Assembly (NCBI GenBank): GCA_964556545.1
Contig: CAZKWE010000035.1
Coordinates: 1 to 46,183, forward strand
Reading direction: 5' to 3'
DNA length: 46,183 nucleotides
Source: JALSKU01 sp964556545
Lineage (GTDB): Bacteria > Campylobacterota > Campylobacteria > Campylobacterales > JALSKU01
This document shows positions 14,663-24,179 of this stretch, one piece after another. A program made the translations under genes and the position numbers. Under the pieces are notes generated by a model. The model saw only the letters and a list, made by a program, of their open reading frames with translations, was not told where the DNA came from and ran no database searches. Within the stretch, counting starts at the first letter, position 1. Every line of letters starts with the position of its first letter.

Positions 14663-16060
14663 TTATCTATTTTTTGCAAAATAGCTGACGACTCCGTCAG
14701 CTATTCCTTTTGCAAGTAAATTTTCATAATATGGATTAAAAAGTCTTTTTGCCTCAGTAGGATTTGTAATATAACCGGTCTCAACAAGAACTGCCGGCAT
14801 TTGAGCACCCACAAGTACCCAAAAAGGAGCTTTTCTGACACCTCCGTCAATAATTCTATATTTTTTTCTTATATTTTTTAAAATACCTCTTTGTATATCA
14901 ATAGCTAATTTATTGGATGAAACTATTTTTTCTCTATTTAAAAAATTTAAAAATACCTGTTTTGAATAATAATCCATATTGCTTAAATCCACACTGTTTT
15001 CTATGGCGGAAACTCTCTTTGCTCTTGCACTTCTGGCAGGAGATAAAAAGTATGTCTCAACACCCTTGCTGGTTAAGTATTGACTCTTTTTTGGGGCGGC
15101 ATTTGCATGAATTGAGATAAATAAATCAGCTTTTTTTAAATTGGCAAAATGTGTTCTATCTCTTAATTTTATAAAAATATCTTTACTTCTTGTATAATAA
15201 ACTTTGTAACCGTACTGTTTTAAATAACGGCCGAGTTTTAAAGCTATCTTTAATACGGCATTTTTTTCTCTTAATCTTTTATATCCTATGGCTCCGGTAT
15301 CTTTTCCTCCATGACCGGGATCAATGATGATAATTTTTTGTTTGGCAATAGAAGAGAAATACTTATTTGTATAATTATTCTTAAGAGAAGATTTGTAAAG
15401 TGTTTTTTTGGAAATACTGTAATCTTTTGAATCAACTTTGATAATTATTTTGTTATTTTCTATACTAAATATTGAATTTACAGGTTTATTTGATTCTAAA
15501 ACTATCCTTACGGTATTACTGTTATACTGTGAAATTCTTATGTTTTTTATATTTTTTACAGCAATCTTTTTAACTCTAAAATGTAATTTTGCATTGATAT
15601 CAAAAATATCTCTATATCTGTTTTTTTGATTTAATTCATAAAATTTTATATCTGATTTATCTATTTTTTTATTTAAAGTCAAAATCACTTTATCTTTAAA
15701 AGATGCTATGGATTTAACATAAGAAAGTTTATTTTTATTATATTTTTTATTGTTTTTTGATATTTTATTTTTTTGTAAAAGATTAAGTTCCTCAAGATAG
15801 TGCTTATATGGAAGTTTCAGTATTTTTGAGCATTTTATCAATCCTTGTATTGCGGATACTTGAGCTTCCTTGTCATCATTTATGATAGCTTTGATATATC
15901 GGCTTTTTAAATCATGATATATTTTGATAATATTACTTTTTTCGGCACTCTTTAGCTTCGATGATATTTGCAAAATTGAATTGTTTAATTGTGATGCATT
16001 TAGCTGTACTGTACAAATTAACAGTAAAGCATATAATAAAAATTTAACTTTCTTCCCCAT
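14663..16060 (-). CDS. periplasmic N-acetylmuramoyl-L-alanine amidase (Amidase_3, AMIN domain)
   Basis: Cleaves the amide bond between MurNAc and the stem peptide to separate daughter cells. The 465-aa protein has a signal peptide (1-22), a Lys-rich helical linker, an AMIN-like domain (about 125-215) for septal or peptidoglycan targeting, and an Amidase_3 catalytic domain (242-463). Zinc and catalytic residues are visible: H250 in DPGHGG, E265, H318 in SIHANA and E427 in VETGYITN. Between 331 and 415 lies the regulatory helix region typical of AmiA/B/C, usually relieved by an EnvC- or NlpD-type activator. Its start overlaps the upstream gene by 17 nt. Confidence 0.92.
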   Translation of the reverse strand: MGKKVKFLLYALLLICTVQLNASQLNNSILQISSKLKSAEKSNIIKIYHDLKSRYIKAIINDDKEAQVSAIQGLIKCSKILKLPYKHYLEELNLLQKNKISKNNKKYNKNKLSYVKSIASFKDKVILTLNKKIDKSDIKFYELNQKNRYRDIFDINAKLHFRVKKIAVKNIKNIRISQYNSNTVRIVLESNKPVNSIFSIENNKIIIKVDSKDYSISKKTLYKSSLKNNYTNKYFSSIAKQKIIIIDPGHGGKDTGAIGYKRLREKNAVLKIALKLGRYLKQYGYKVYYTRSKDIFIKLRDRTHFANLKKADLFISIHANAAPKKSQYLTSKGVETYFLSPARSARAKRVSAIENSVDLSNMDYYSKQVFLNFLNREKIVSSNKLAIDIQRGILKNIRKKYRIIDGGVRKAPFWVLVGAQMPAVLVETGYITNPTEAKRLFNPYYENLLAKGIADGVVSYFAKNR

Positions 16061-17141
16061 TTATCAATTTATACATCAATTCTTTTACTGTTATAATTTC
16101 ATTAAGTCTATATCCGTTACTACCGGTAAAAAACAGTCCGTTATCTTTATCTCCCATAATGGCATCAGAAAGTCTATCAGCTATACAGTATCCTACGGCT
16201 TTTGCTTCAACTCCTCTGTGACATGGAGCCACGCAATTGCTTATACATTTTATTTTCGGAGCACTACCCTCCTCTATCTTTTTAAAAAGATTTGTTTCCA
16301 CTCCTCTTGCAGGATAACCCACAGGTGATTTGAAAAGTTTTATATCATCTTTGGAGGCAGATAAAAGTATTTCTTTAAAATTTTTATGTGCATCACACTC
16401 TTTGGTCCCTATAAACCTTGTACCTATTTGAACTCCACTGCATCCTAAAGATAAAAATCTATCTATATCGTTTTTATCCCAAATTCCTCCGGCTGCTATC
16501 AAAGGAAAATTTCCCCATTTTTTTATCTCTTCAAGTATAGGAGCTATAAGATTTTCCAATTTGTATGCTTCATCAAAACACTGCTCATAAGTAAAACCTT
16601 GATGTCCTCCGCTTAAAGGACCTTCAACTATAACAGCATCAGGGACTTTGTCATATCTTTGTGTCCATCTTTTACATATAATTTTAAGTGCTTTTGCCGA
16701 AGAAACTATAGGTACAAGTGCAACATCAGGATAATTTTTGGTAAATTCAGGCATATTTGTAGGAAGTCCGGCTCCTGTTATGATAATATCCGCCCCTGCT
16801 TCACAAGAATCTTCCACAACTCTTCCATAATCATTTATGGCATATAAAACATTGCAGGCAAGGGGTTTGTTACCGCAAATCTTTCTTGCATTTTTAAATA
16901 TCTGCTTTAATGCTTCTTTAGAATAAAAATTTGCCGTCTCATAAGGTCTGTTATTTATCTGCTTATGTATAAATTTTTTATTTTTATAATACCCCGTTCC
17001 AACAGAACTAATAACCCCAAGACCATCTTCTTTGCTTACATTTCCCGCAAGCTTGTCCCAGCTTATTCCAACTCCCATTCCACCTTGAACAATAGGAAAT
17101 TTAACTTTGTGTTTACCTATTTTTAAGCTTTTATATGACAT
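16044..17141 (-). CDS. nitronate monooxygenase-family flavoprotein with C-terminal Cys cluster
   Basis: A 365-aa FMN-dependent TIM-barrel enzyme of the nitronate monooxygenase/FabK family. Motifs: VQGGMGVGIS (18-27), ITGAGLP (121-127), EGPLSGGHQGF (173-183, H180 probable base), AAGGIWD (216-222) and GVQIGTRFIGT (236-246). The C-terminal part has four close cysteines, C299, C303, C307 and C319, in the pattern CxxxCxxxC-x11-C, suggesting a metal site or Fe-S cluster. True substrate cannot be read from sequence; enoyl-ACP reductase activity is an alternative. It overlaps tyrS by 1 nt and the amidase by 17 nt. Confidence 0.88.
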   Translation of the reverse strand: MSYKSLKIGKHKVKFPIVQGGMGVGISWDKLAGNVSKEDGLGVISSVGTGYYKNKKFIHKQINNRPYETANFYSKEALKQIFKNARKICGNKPLACNVLYAINDYGRVVEDSCEAGADIIITGAGLPTNMPEFTKNYPDVALVPIVSSAKALKIICKRWTQRYDKVPDAVIVEGPLSGGHQGFTYEQCFDEAYKLENLIAPILEEIKKWGNFPLIAAGGIWDKNDIDRFLSLGCSGVQIGTRFIGTKECDAHKNFKEILLSASKDDIKLFKSPVGYPARGVETNLFKKIEEGSAPKIKCISNCVAPCHRGVEAKAVGYCIADRLSDAIMGDKDNGLFFTGSNGYRLNEIITVKELMYKLINGEES

Positions 17142-18340
17142 TACACAACCTTTACTTTAGCAAATTTTCTTTTTCCGATCTGCAAAATATATTCACCTTT
17201 TTCCAGTTGCAATTGATCATCTTGATATTTTTGTCCATCAATTTTTAAAGCTCCTTGTTTGATATCTCTTCTTGCCTGTGAAGTTGAATTTTCAAGTTTT
17301 GTTTCCACCAAAGCTTTTGCTATCCACACAGGAGCGTCCAAAGCAAACTCCGCCAAGTCTGAAGGCATCTCTTTTTTTGAGTGAACTTTTTCAAACTCTG
17401 CTTTTGCACTATAAGCTTTTTCTTTATTGTGATATCTTGTGATAATTTCAATTGCCAGCATCTCTTTTGCAACTTTAGGATGCAAAGATCCATTTTGCAC
17501 ACTTTTGTTTAACTCATCTATTTCTTCAAGAGTTTTATTGCTTAATACTTCATAATATTTCCACATCAACTCATCACTTATACTCATAAGTTTACCAAAC
17601 ATATCATCCGGACTTTCGGTAATACCTATATAATTTCCAAGTGATTTACTCATTTTGTTAACTCCGTCAAGTCCTTCAAGAAGAGGCATGGTTATAACAG
17701 CCTGCTCTTTTCCTACATTATAGGCTCTTTGAAGATGTCTTCCCATCAAAAGGTTAAATGTTTGATCTGTTCCTCCAAGTTCTATATCGCTTTTTAATGC
17801 AACAGAATCGTACCCTTGAAGCAAAGGATATAAAAATTCACTTATACTTATAGGAGTATTTGATTTGAATCTTTTTTCAAAATCTTCTCTTTCAAGCATT
17901 CTTGCTACATTAAAAGTAGTTGTAAGTTCAACAAGACCTATACTTCCCATTTCATTAAACCATGTTGAATTAAATACTATATCGGTTTTTTCGGGATCCA
18001 ATATCTTAAAAACCTGCTCTTCATAAGTTTTTGCATTTTTTAAAACAGTTTCTCTATCAAGCTTTTTTCTGGTTTCATTTTTTCCCGTAGGGTCACCGAT
18101 CATTCCTGTAAAGTCTCCTATGACAAACTGGACTTTTGCTCCATATTTCTGCATTAAAGCCATCTTTTGAATAAGTACCGTATGACCAAGATGAAGATCA
18201 GGTGCAGTAGGATCAAATCCGGCTTTTATATAATAATTTTCACCATTTTCATAATAATTTTCCAAAAGCTTGAGTATCCTCTCCTCGTCTATTATTTCGC
18301 TTACACCTCTTTTTATCTCTTTTAAAGCTTTTTGTACCAT
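17141..18340 (-). CDS. tyrS: tyrosyl-tRNA synthetase
   Basis: Charges tRNA-Tyr with tyrosine in the cytoplasm. At 399 aa it is a class I synthetase: the HIGH motif is HLGH (50-53), QGYDS (175-179) and GGTDQ (189-193) line the tyrosine pocket, KMSKS is at 229-233, and an S4 RNA-binding domain occupies about 335-399 (TSQARRDIKQGALKI region). The ATG overlaps the spoT stop by 1 nt and its stop overlaps the next start by 1 nt, so the three genes are translationally coupled. Confidence 0.97.
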   Translation of the reverse strand: MVQKALKEIKRGVSEIIDEERILKLLENYYENGENYYIKAGFDPTAPDLHLGHTVLIQKMALMQKYGAKVQFVIGDFTGMIGDPTGKNETRKKLDRETVLKNAKTYEEQVFKILDPEKTDIVFNSTWFNEMGSIGLVELTTTFNVARMLEREDFEKRFKSNTPISISEFLYPLLQGYDSVALKSDIELGGTDQTFNLLMGRHLQRAYNVGKEQAVITMPLLEGLDGVNKMSKSLGNYIGITESPDDMFGKLMSISDELMWKYYEVLSNKTLEEIDELNKSVQNGSLHPKVAKEMLAIEIITRYHNKEKAYSAKAEFEKVHSKKEMPSDLAEFALDAPVWIAKALVETKLENSTSQARRDIKQGALKIDGQKYQDDQLQLEKGEYILQIGKRKFAKVKVV

Positions 18341-20499
18341 TATCTTACCTTCTCTAAATTGTTTACATTTATTAATTCTATAGTTTTGTATTTATCTTTT
18401 AACTGTTTTGTTATTTTATCATAATTAGAACTTGGAATCTCAACAATCAGCTCAAAATAATCAGCCAATTGCTCTTCATCATTGCCAAGTTCTATACTGA
18501 TAACATTTATACCAATTTTAGCCAAAAATGTCAAAAATACCGCTAAAGAACCTCTTCTATTCTCCAGAGTTACTATAATTTTTGTTCTATTAGGAAGATC
18601 TCTTGACCATTTTACAAATACCATCGGTTCTTTGTTTTCTATTTGCTTTATGGCTTTTTCGCATAACTTATGATGAATTGTAACATTTGATCCTTTTTTG
18701 AAAGCTACAATATCATCTCCGATTTTTGGATGGCAGCAGTAGTCAAAAAGTACATTTGATATAGAAAAATCTGCATAAAATACCAAATGATCAAATTTTT
18801 GTTTTTTTATTTTATGTTTACCTATTTTTAATATCGGAAAAAATATCTTATCATTTTTAGAATACTTATTTAAAACCGAAACAATATCTTTTAAAAATTG
18901 TGAATCAACTGCAACTTTATCTATCTTTTTATAAAACTTCTCTTTTCTAAGCCATGCTAAAAGTCTTCCTTCTCTTACATGAAAGATTGTACTAAGTACA
19001 TTTAATGCAACTTTTTGATTTATCTCTCTGGTTTTTTGTCTGCAACTAAGACTTATTGCATTTCTTGCTTTTGAAGTTTTTAGCGAATTTATCCAGCTGC
19101 ACCTGTATATAGGTTTTTCTGATGTTACAACATTGACAATATCACCATTTTTTAACTTGGTCAAAAGAGGAACTTTTTGTTTGTTTACATATATCTCTTT
19201 TGCATGATTTCCAACTTCAGTATGAACAATATATGCAAAATCCAATGCTGTTGTACCTTTTGGAAGAGTAAAAATATCTCCTCTTGGAGAAAATACCGAT
19301 ATATCTTCGCTGTATAAATCATTTGTTGCATACTCATAAAACTCCTGGATATCCTCATTTTGGTGATGACTTTCTTGCAATTCCTGAAGCCATTCAAGTT
19401 TAGGGCTAAGACCGCTCTCTTTATACTTCCAATGAGCTGCCAGACCATACTCGGCAGACTTATGCATATCATATGTTCTAACCTGTGCTTCTATAATAGA
19501 CTTGTCATCAAAAACGGTCGTATGTATGGTTTGATACCCATTTTCTTTTGGTACGGCTATATAATCTTTAAATCTTGATATAAGCGGACTGAAGTTTAAA
19601 TGTATTATTCCTAAAACTCTATAACACTCAAGTTCTTTATCCACTATAACTCTTATAGCCAAAAGATCTAAGACTTCTTCAATCGTTATGCCTTTTCTTT
19701 GCATTTTAAGATAAATCGAATAATGGTGTTTGATTCTTTTTTCTATTTTGAAACTACCATCAATAAAACCGTTATTTATAAGAAGACTGTGTACTTTGGA
19801 TATAAAATGATTTAGCTTTAGCTGAAGCTGTTGGGAATGCTCTTTTAGATAAGTATCTATTTTTTCATACTCTTTTGGCATCACAATAGAAAATGATATA
19901 TCTTCCAAAACATTTTTAATAGTTGAAATACCAAGTCTGTGGGCAATAGGAGCATAAACTACAAGTGTCTCTTCTGCTATTCTTTTTTGTTTTTGCGGTC
20001 TTAATGCCTCAATTGTCAAAATATTGTGCAGCCTGTCACAAAGTTTGATAACCAGAACTCTGACATCTTCAATGGAAGCTACAAGCATTTTTCTGAAAGA
20101 CAAGGCGGAATTTGCAAGCTTTACTCCAAGGTTGGACGGTGCTAAATTCTCATCTCTTATCTCTACAATTTTCGTCAAACCCTCTACCAAATTTGCAACC
20201 GAAGCGGAAAATTCATCTTTTATTTGTTCTATAGTACACTCCGTATCTTCCACCACATCATGCAAAAGTGCAGCAATAATCATCTCTTTATCCCCGCCGT
20301 AATTGGCAACGATATAAGCTACAAGAATCGGATGTACCGCATACTCTTCGCCGCTTTTTCTATACTGTCCCTCATGGTAAAATATACAAAAATTTAAAGC
20401 TTTTTCTATACTCTCATCGAATTCTATCTTATAATACAGGAGCTTTTTTGCCTGCTCTATACTCTTGCAGGATTTAACTTCATTTATTAAATTAGTCAA
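18340..20499 (-). CDS. spoT: bifunctional (p)ppGpp synthetase/hydrolase SpoT (Rel)
   Basis: Makes and degrades the stringent-response alarmones. The 719-aa protein has the long RSH layout: HD hydrolase domain with H42, H56 and HDVVEDT (80-86), synthetase domain with KHHYSIYLKM and GYQTIHTTV (321-329) and AEYGLAAHWKYK (349-360), TGS domain (about 401-462), and a C-terminal ACT domain (about 645-719). Both catalytic domains keep their key residues, so it should be bifunctional, as the single RSH protein usual in Campylobacterota. It lies 6 nt downstream of rpoZ, an association seen in many bacteria. Confidence 0.96.
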   Translation of the reverse strand: MTNLINEVKSCKSIEQAKKLLYYKIEFDESIEKALNFCIFYHEGQYRKSGEEYAVHPILVAYIVANYGGDKEMIIAALLHDVVEDTECTIEQIKDEFSASVANLVEGLTKIVEIRDENLAPSNLGVKLANSALSFRKMLVASIEDVRVLVIKLCDRLHNILTIEALRPQKQKRIAEETLVVYAPIAHRLGISTIKNVLEDISFSIVMPKEYEKIDTYLKEHSQQLQLKLNHFISKVHSLLINNGFIDGSFKIEKRIKHHYSIYLKMQRKGITIEEVLDLLAIRVIVDKELECYRVLGIIHLNFSPLISRFKDYIAVPKENGYQTIHTTVFDDKSIIEAQVRTYDMHKSAEYGLAAHWKYKESGLSPKLEWLQELQESHHQNEDIQEFYEYATNDLYSEDISVFSPRGDIFTLPKGTTALDFAYIVHTEVGNHAKEIYVNKQKVPLLTKLKNGDIVNVVTSEKPIYRCSWINSLKTSKARNAISLSCRQKTREINQKVALNVLSTIFHVREGRLLAWLRKEKFYKKIDKVAVDSQFLKDIVSVLNKYSKNDKIFFPILKIGKHKIKKQKFDHLVFYADFSISNVLFDYCCHPKIGDDIVAFKKGSNVTIHHKLCEKAIKQIENKEPMVFVKWSRDLPNRTKIIVTLENRRGSLAVFLTFLAKIGINVISIELGNDEEQLADYFELIVEIPSSNYDKITKQLKDKYKTIELINVNNLEKVR

Positions 20500-20505
20500 T
20501 ACAGT

Positions 20506-20721
20506 TTACTTTTTAGCAGTAATCTCTGTCAAATCAAGTTTATTTTGGGCAATTTCCATAAGAGCAATATCAGTAAATTTATACTTTTTCTTATCAATAT
20601 CTATTACAGGATCAGCCCCGGCACTTAACTGTTCTACTCTTTTTGATACTGCAATTGATAAAAGATATCTATCGTCTTTCATATTTTTTAAAGCTTGTGC
20701 TGTTATTTTTTCAAGTCTCAT
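20506..20721 (-). CDS. rpoZ: RNA polymerase omega subunit
   Basis: A 71-aa small subunit that helps fold beta' and assemble RNA polymerase. The start MRLEKITAQALKNMKDDRYL followed by LSIAVSKRVEQL matches the omega N-terminal helix region. AGGGA precedes the ATG. Between pyrH (19 nt) and spoT (6 nt); the pyrH-rpoZ-spoT order is a familiar epsilonproteobacterial arrangement. Omega is involved in ppGpp binding in Proteobacteria, which fits the neighbour. Confidence 0.93.
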   Translation of the reverse strand: MRLEKITAQALKNMKDDRYLLSIAVSKRVEQLSAGADPVIDIDKKKYKFTDIALMEIAQNKLDLTEITAKK

Positions 20722-20740
20722 TTTTTCCCTTTTTTATTTA

Positions 20741-21454
20741 TTATTTAACTATTGAGCAACCTGAAAGGTCACCGTTTTTTATTATATTTAAAAGATTTCC
20801 CTCTTTAAACATGTTACATACCACGATAGGAAGAGAATTGTCTTTAGCCAATGCTATAGATGTATCATCCATTACTTTTATATTGTCTTTTAAAGCATCA
20901 TCATAACTTAATGTATCGAGTTTGACGGCATTACTGAATTTGTTAGGGTCTTTATCGTACACTCCGTCAACTTTTGTTGCTTTTATAATCATAGAAGCTT
21001 TTATCTCTATGGCTCTAAGAGTTGCGGCTGTATCGGTAGTAAAGAAAGGGTTGCCCGTTCCTGCCGCAAATATCACAATTCTTCCTTTTTCAAGATGTCT
21101 ATTGGCTTTTCTAACTATAAAAGTTTCACAAATCTGTTCCATTTTTATTGCACTTTGAACTCTGACTTGAAGCCCCATATACTCCAAAGCTTCCTGCATT
21201 GCAACTGCATTTATAACAGTCGCCAGCATACCCATATAATCTCCGCTTGTTCTTTGTATAATACCGTCTTTGGCAGCACTTACACCCCGTATAAAATTTC
21301 CTCCGCCGATAACTATACCTACTTCAATATTATGTTGCACGAGCTCTTTTATCTCTTTGGCTATAAACTTAAGTATAGAAGTATCTATACCAAAACCATT
21401 TTCTGCTGCAAGTGCTTCACCTGAAAACTTGACCAATACTCTATTGTGTTGCAT
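20741..21454 (-). CDS. pyrH: uridylate kinase
   Basis: Phosphorylates UMP to UDP in pyrimidine synthesis. The 237-aa protein belongs to the amino-acid kinase fold: VKFSGEAL at 8-15, GGGNFIRG at 50-57, a FAAGTGNPFFTTDTAA block near 130-145 and KATKVDGVYDKDP follow. All conserved nucleotide-binding glycines are present. AGGAG precedes the ATG. It starts the pyrH-rpoZ-spoT-tyrS series, 43 nt downstream of the EnvC-like gene; an AT-rich gap there may carry a promoter. Confidence 0.97.
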   Translation of the reverse strand: MQHNRVLVKFSGEALAAENGFGIDTSILKFIAKEIKELVQHNIEVGIVIGGGNFIRGVSAAKDGIIQRTSGDYMGMLATVINAVAMQEALEYMGLQVRVQSAIKMEQICETFIVRKANRHLEKGRIVIFAAGTGNPFFTTDTAATLRAIEIKASMIIKATKVDGVYDKDPNKFSNAVKLDTLSYDDALKDNIKVMDDTSIALAKDNSLPIVVCNMFKEGNLLNIIKNGDLSGCSIVK

Positions 21455-21497
21455 ATCCTAAACTCCTATTAAGGTTATAATTTTACTAAAAAATTAT

Positions 21498-22700
21498 TTA
21501 AAATCTAATCAAACTAAGAGGATTTATATGAGCATTTCTTTGCGTAACCTCAAAAATCAACTCATTGTTTACCCTACCGATAACATACCCCTTTCTTATT
21601 TTGATACCTTTTTTGATTGTCGGGGCAATTTTTGACAAATGTGCATAGATAGTATGAATACCGTTTGCATTTTCAACTATAACTACATTATCAAGCATCG
21701 GAGTTGATTTTGCAAAAACAACTTTTCCGTTTAAAACATTTTTAACTTTTGCATTTTTTATCCTTGATTTAAGTGTTACAGACTCATTAAAAATCTTTAT
21801 TTTATAAATAGGATCAAAATATTCTCCAAATTTTCTTTTTACATAAAAACTTTTAAGTGGTGCTATTGTTTTTGCACCTTTGTATCTAATAGTTTTTGTT
21901 TTTTGATATGAATTACCTACTTTTCTTACTTTTTGATTATTGACATTTGTTGCTTTTGCTTTTCTATAAGAAATTTTTCTTTTTTTTGCCTGTAGTTTTA
22001 ATATATTCAATCTGTTTAGTGTCTGTTTTATAGCATTTTGTTCATTAAAAATTTTATTTAACTTTTTGTCATATGCTATTTTTTGATATTTTAAATATTT
22101 TATACTTTTAATTCTTTTTACTTTCATGCTTGAGAGTAATTTTTTCTTTTTCTGCATTGAATTTATGTATTTTTTTAATTCTTTGATTTTTGCCGAAATA
22201 TCATCTATCTTTTTGTTTGCTACAATATATCTCTCTTTGATACTGTCAAATTTATTTTGCAATATATAACTAAAAGTTTTTATACTCTCTTCATTTATAA
22301 TCCTATCTATACTGTCAATTTCATCTTGTCTTTGAACAATACTGAGTGACAACTCTTTGGATATAATATCTATAATCTCTTTTTGTGTTTTTGTTTTAGT
22401 TTTATTTAAGGATATAATATCTTGTTGTAATTCTTGCAACTCTTTTAATTTTATATTATACATATCTTTTTGCTTGGAAAGAAAATCATTGATTTGTTTT
22501 ATATTTTTTTCTATACTGGCAATTTCTCTCTTTTTTTTATCAATACTCAAAGCTATATCTTCAAGCTTATCCTTTATCCTGGTAGCCTTGTATTTTTTTA
22601 CTTTTAAAATTTTTCTATTTTTTTTGATGGAATTGTCCAAGTTTGCAAAAAGCAAAAAAGGTATAAACACAATAACAAATAATATTTTTAACAAGTTCAT
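21498..22700 (-). CDS. EnvC-like protein: coiled coil plus degenerate LytM (M23) domain
   Basis: A 400-aa exported protein: signal peptide 1-20, long coiled coil (about 22-245), a basic linker, and a C-terminal LytM/M23 domain (about 290-398). The metal site looks lost: where an active enzyme has HxGxDF there is FNESVTL (304-310), and LHFEV is replaced by LIFEV (381-385); only the YAHLS histidine (H354) remains. This is the pattern of EnvC, a non-enzymatic activator of septal amidases recruited by FtsEX. The gene overlaps ftsX by 4 nt, and an Amidase_3 enzyme is encoded further down the same strand. Function by analogy with EnvC; not catalytic, I infer. Confidence 0.87.
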   Translation of the reverse strand: MNLLKILFVIVFIPFLLFANLDNSIKKNRKILKVKKYKATRIKDKLEDIALSIDKKKREIASIEKNIKQINDFLSKQKDMYNIKLKELQELQQDIISLNKTKTKTQKEIIDIISKELSLSIVQRQDEIDSIDRIINEESIKTFSYILQNKFDSIKERYIVANKKIDDISAKIKELKKYINSMQKKKKLLSSMKVKRIKSIKYLKYQKIAYDKKLNKIFNEQNAIKQTLNRLNILKLQAKKRKISYRKAKATNVNNQKVRKVGNSYQKTKTIRYKGAKTIAPLKSFYVKRKFGEYFDPIYKIKIFNESVTLKSRIKNAKVKNVLNGKVVFAKSTPMLDNVVIVENANGIHTIYAHLSKIAPTIKKGIKIRKGYVIGRVNNELIFEVTQRNAHINPLSLIRF

Positions 22701-23509
22701 TCTTCTTTATTTAATTGTAAAATTGCAAATGTAACGGAAACAATAGATACCAATATGCTTATACCAAGCAAAATAGCACTATCTCTCAAAAAGTCAAATT
22801 TTGGAAACTCAACCCCCATATTTAAAATATAAGAAAGAAAAGAGGAATCATAAGACAGATAAACAAACAAAGACGAAACAACCAATGAACTTATAATGGC
22901 ATCAACTATAACCACTCTATAGAGCATGGCACTTTTCATCCAAAAAGGTGCACCCAGTATTGTCATAATTTCAAATCTTTGCCTGTGTTCATATATCCAT
23001 ACTTCAGCTTGCTTTATGATTAAAAGCAACACTATTATCATAACCAAAACCGTAAAATACAACAACATACTTTTATCAAACAATAAAAAATTATAAAATT
23101 TACTATAACTCTTTTTAAAAGTTGCCACTCTTTCGACACCGGCATATTTTAAAAGCTTGCTTTTAATATTTTGCAACTCTTCTTGTGAAGGCAAATGGTT
23201 TAACTTAATAGAATAAAAAAGAGGTAAAGAATTTTTTAGTTTCTGAAGATTTTTTTTCCCTATATTGTTTTTAAGGTTTTCAATCAAACTATCGGTATTT
23301 ATTATTTTTAATGATACAAAATATTTTATATCATTTTTTATATTTTGTTTATCAAGAGGCACTTTTGAAACAACAACTATAGAATATTCATCACTTAATT
23401 TTTTTTCATAATTATCTATCATGCCTTTTAAAACAAAAAAACTTTCTATTGACAAAAGCAACAAAAACAGAGGTAAAATGATGGATATATGGTATTTAAC
23501 AAACTTCAT
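22697..23509 (-). CDS. ftsX: cell-division protein FtsX
   Basis: Membrane partner of FtsE in the divisome, passing ATP-driven changes to periplasmic EnvC-type proteins. The start is set at the ATG at 23507-23509 because GGAGG lies 5 nt before it; an upstream ATG 18 nt away lacks a site. The 270-aa protein has four membrane helices (about 10-30, 150-172, 197-219, 241-262) with a large extracytoplasmic loop between the first two, the FtsX topology, and the HRQRFEIMTILGAP segment conserved in FtsX. It overlaps ftsE by 14 nt. Confidence 0.88.
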   Translation of the reverse strand: MKFVKYHISIILPLFLLLLSIESFFVLKGMIDNYEKKLSDEYSIVVVSKVPLDKQNIKNDIKYFVSLKIINTDSLIENLKNNIGKKNLQKLKNSLPLFYSIKLNHLPSQEELQNIKSKLLKYAGVERVATFKKSYSKFYNFLLFDKSMLLYFTVLVMIIVLLLIIKQAEVWIYEHRQRFEIMTILGAPFWMKSAMLYRVVIVDAIISSLVVSSLFVYLSYDSSFLSYILNMGVEFPKFDFLRDSAILLGISILVSIVSVTFAILQLNKEE

Positions 23510-24179
23510 CCATGCCTCCGTTTTCAATGATAAAATGCCTGTAATTTACCCTTAAAAGTGATGGTATCCTGTGAGTAACCGTGACTATGGTGGTTCCTAG
23601 TTGTTCATTGGCACCTTTTAGCAAATCCCATATAACTCCGCTTGAATAATCATCAAGATTACCTGTTGGTTCATCTGCCAATATCAAAACGGGATTGTGC
23701 GCCAACGCTCTTGCCACTGCTGCTCTTTGCTGTTCGCCACCGCTTAATTCAGGCGGATATTTATCTGCTTTATGCAAAAGCTTTACATGTTTTAGCAGTT
23801 TATGGGCTTGAGATAAACATACCTCTTTTGAAAAACCGGCTATAAAAAGAGGAAGCATAACATTTTTTTCTATTGTCCAATTGTCTATTAATTTATAATC
23901 TTGAAATACTACTCCCAAATGTTTTCTTAAAAAATTTCTATTTTTGGTTGTAATGTTATCCAACTCTATACCACAGACATTTAGTCGTCCTACATCAGGC
24001 TCCAGTACGGCATACAAGGATTTTAAAAAGGTAGATTTTCCGCTACCGCTTTTGCCTGTAACAAATACAAAATCTTTTGTCTTGATATTTAAACCTATGT
24101 TTTTTAAAATCGGCTCATTCTTTCTGTAAGAAAGCGTTAAATTTTCAGCAAATATAACACTGCTTTTTTCTTCATGCAT
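23496..24179 (-). CDS. ftsE: cell-division ATP-binding protein FtsE
   Basis: The cytoplasmic ATPase of the FtsEX complex. A 227-aa single cassette: Walker A GKSGSGKST (42-50), Q-loop VVFQDYKLI, signature LSGGEQQ (145-151), Walker B LILADEPTGNLD (165-176) and a VTHRIPS switch histidine. FtsX follows with overlap, which settles it as FtsE rather than a LolD-type exporter. Its ATG overlaps the trmB end by 8 nt. Confidence 0.93.
   Translation of the reverse strand: MHEEKSSVIFAENLTLSYRKNEPILKNIGLNIKTKDFVFVTGKSGSGKSTFLKSLYAVLEPDVGRLNVCGIELDNITTKNRNFLRKHLGVVFQDYKLIDNWTIEKNVMLPLFIAGFSKEVCLSQAHKLLKHVKLLHKADKYPPELSGGEQQRAAVARALAHNPVLILADEPTGNLDDYSSGVIWDLLKGANEQLGTTIVTVTHRIPSLLRVNYRHFIIENGGMDEVC

Noticed and set aside
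15685..15810. Poly-A/T and Lys-codon repeats within the amidase gene and similar AT-rich runs elsewhere
   Set aside because: They are in frame in a Lys/Asn-rich linker and agree with overall base composition; no regular repeat unit.
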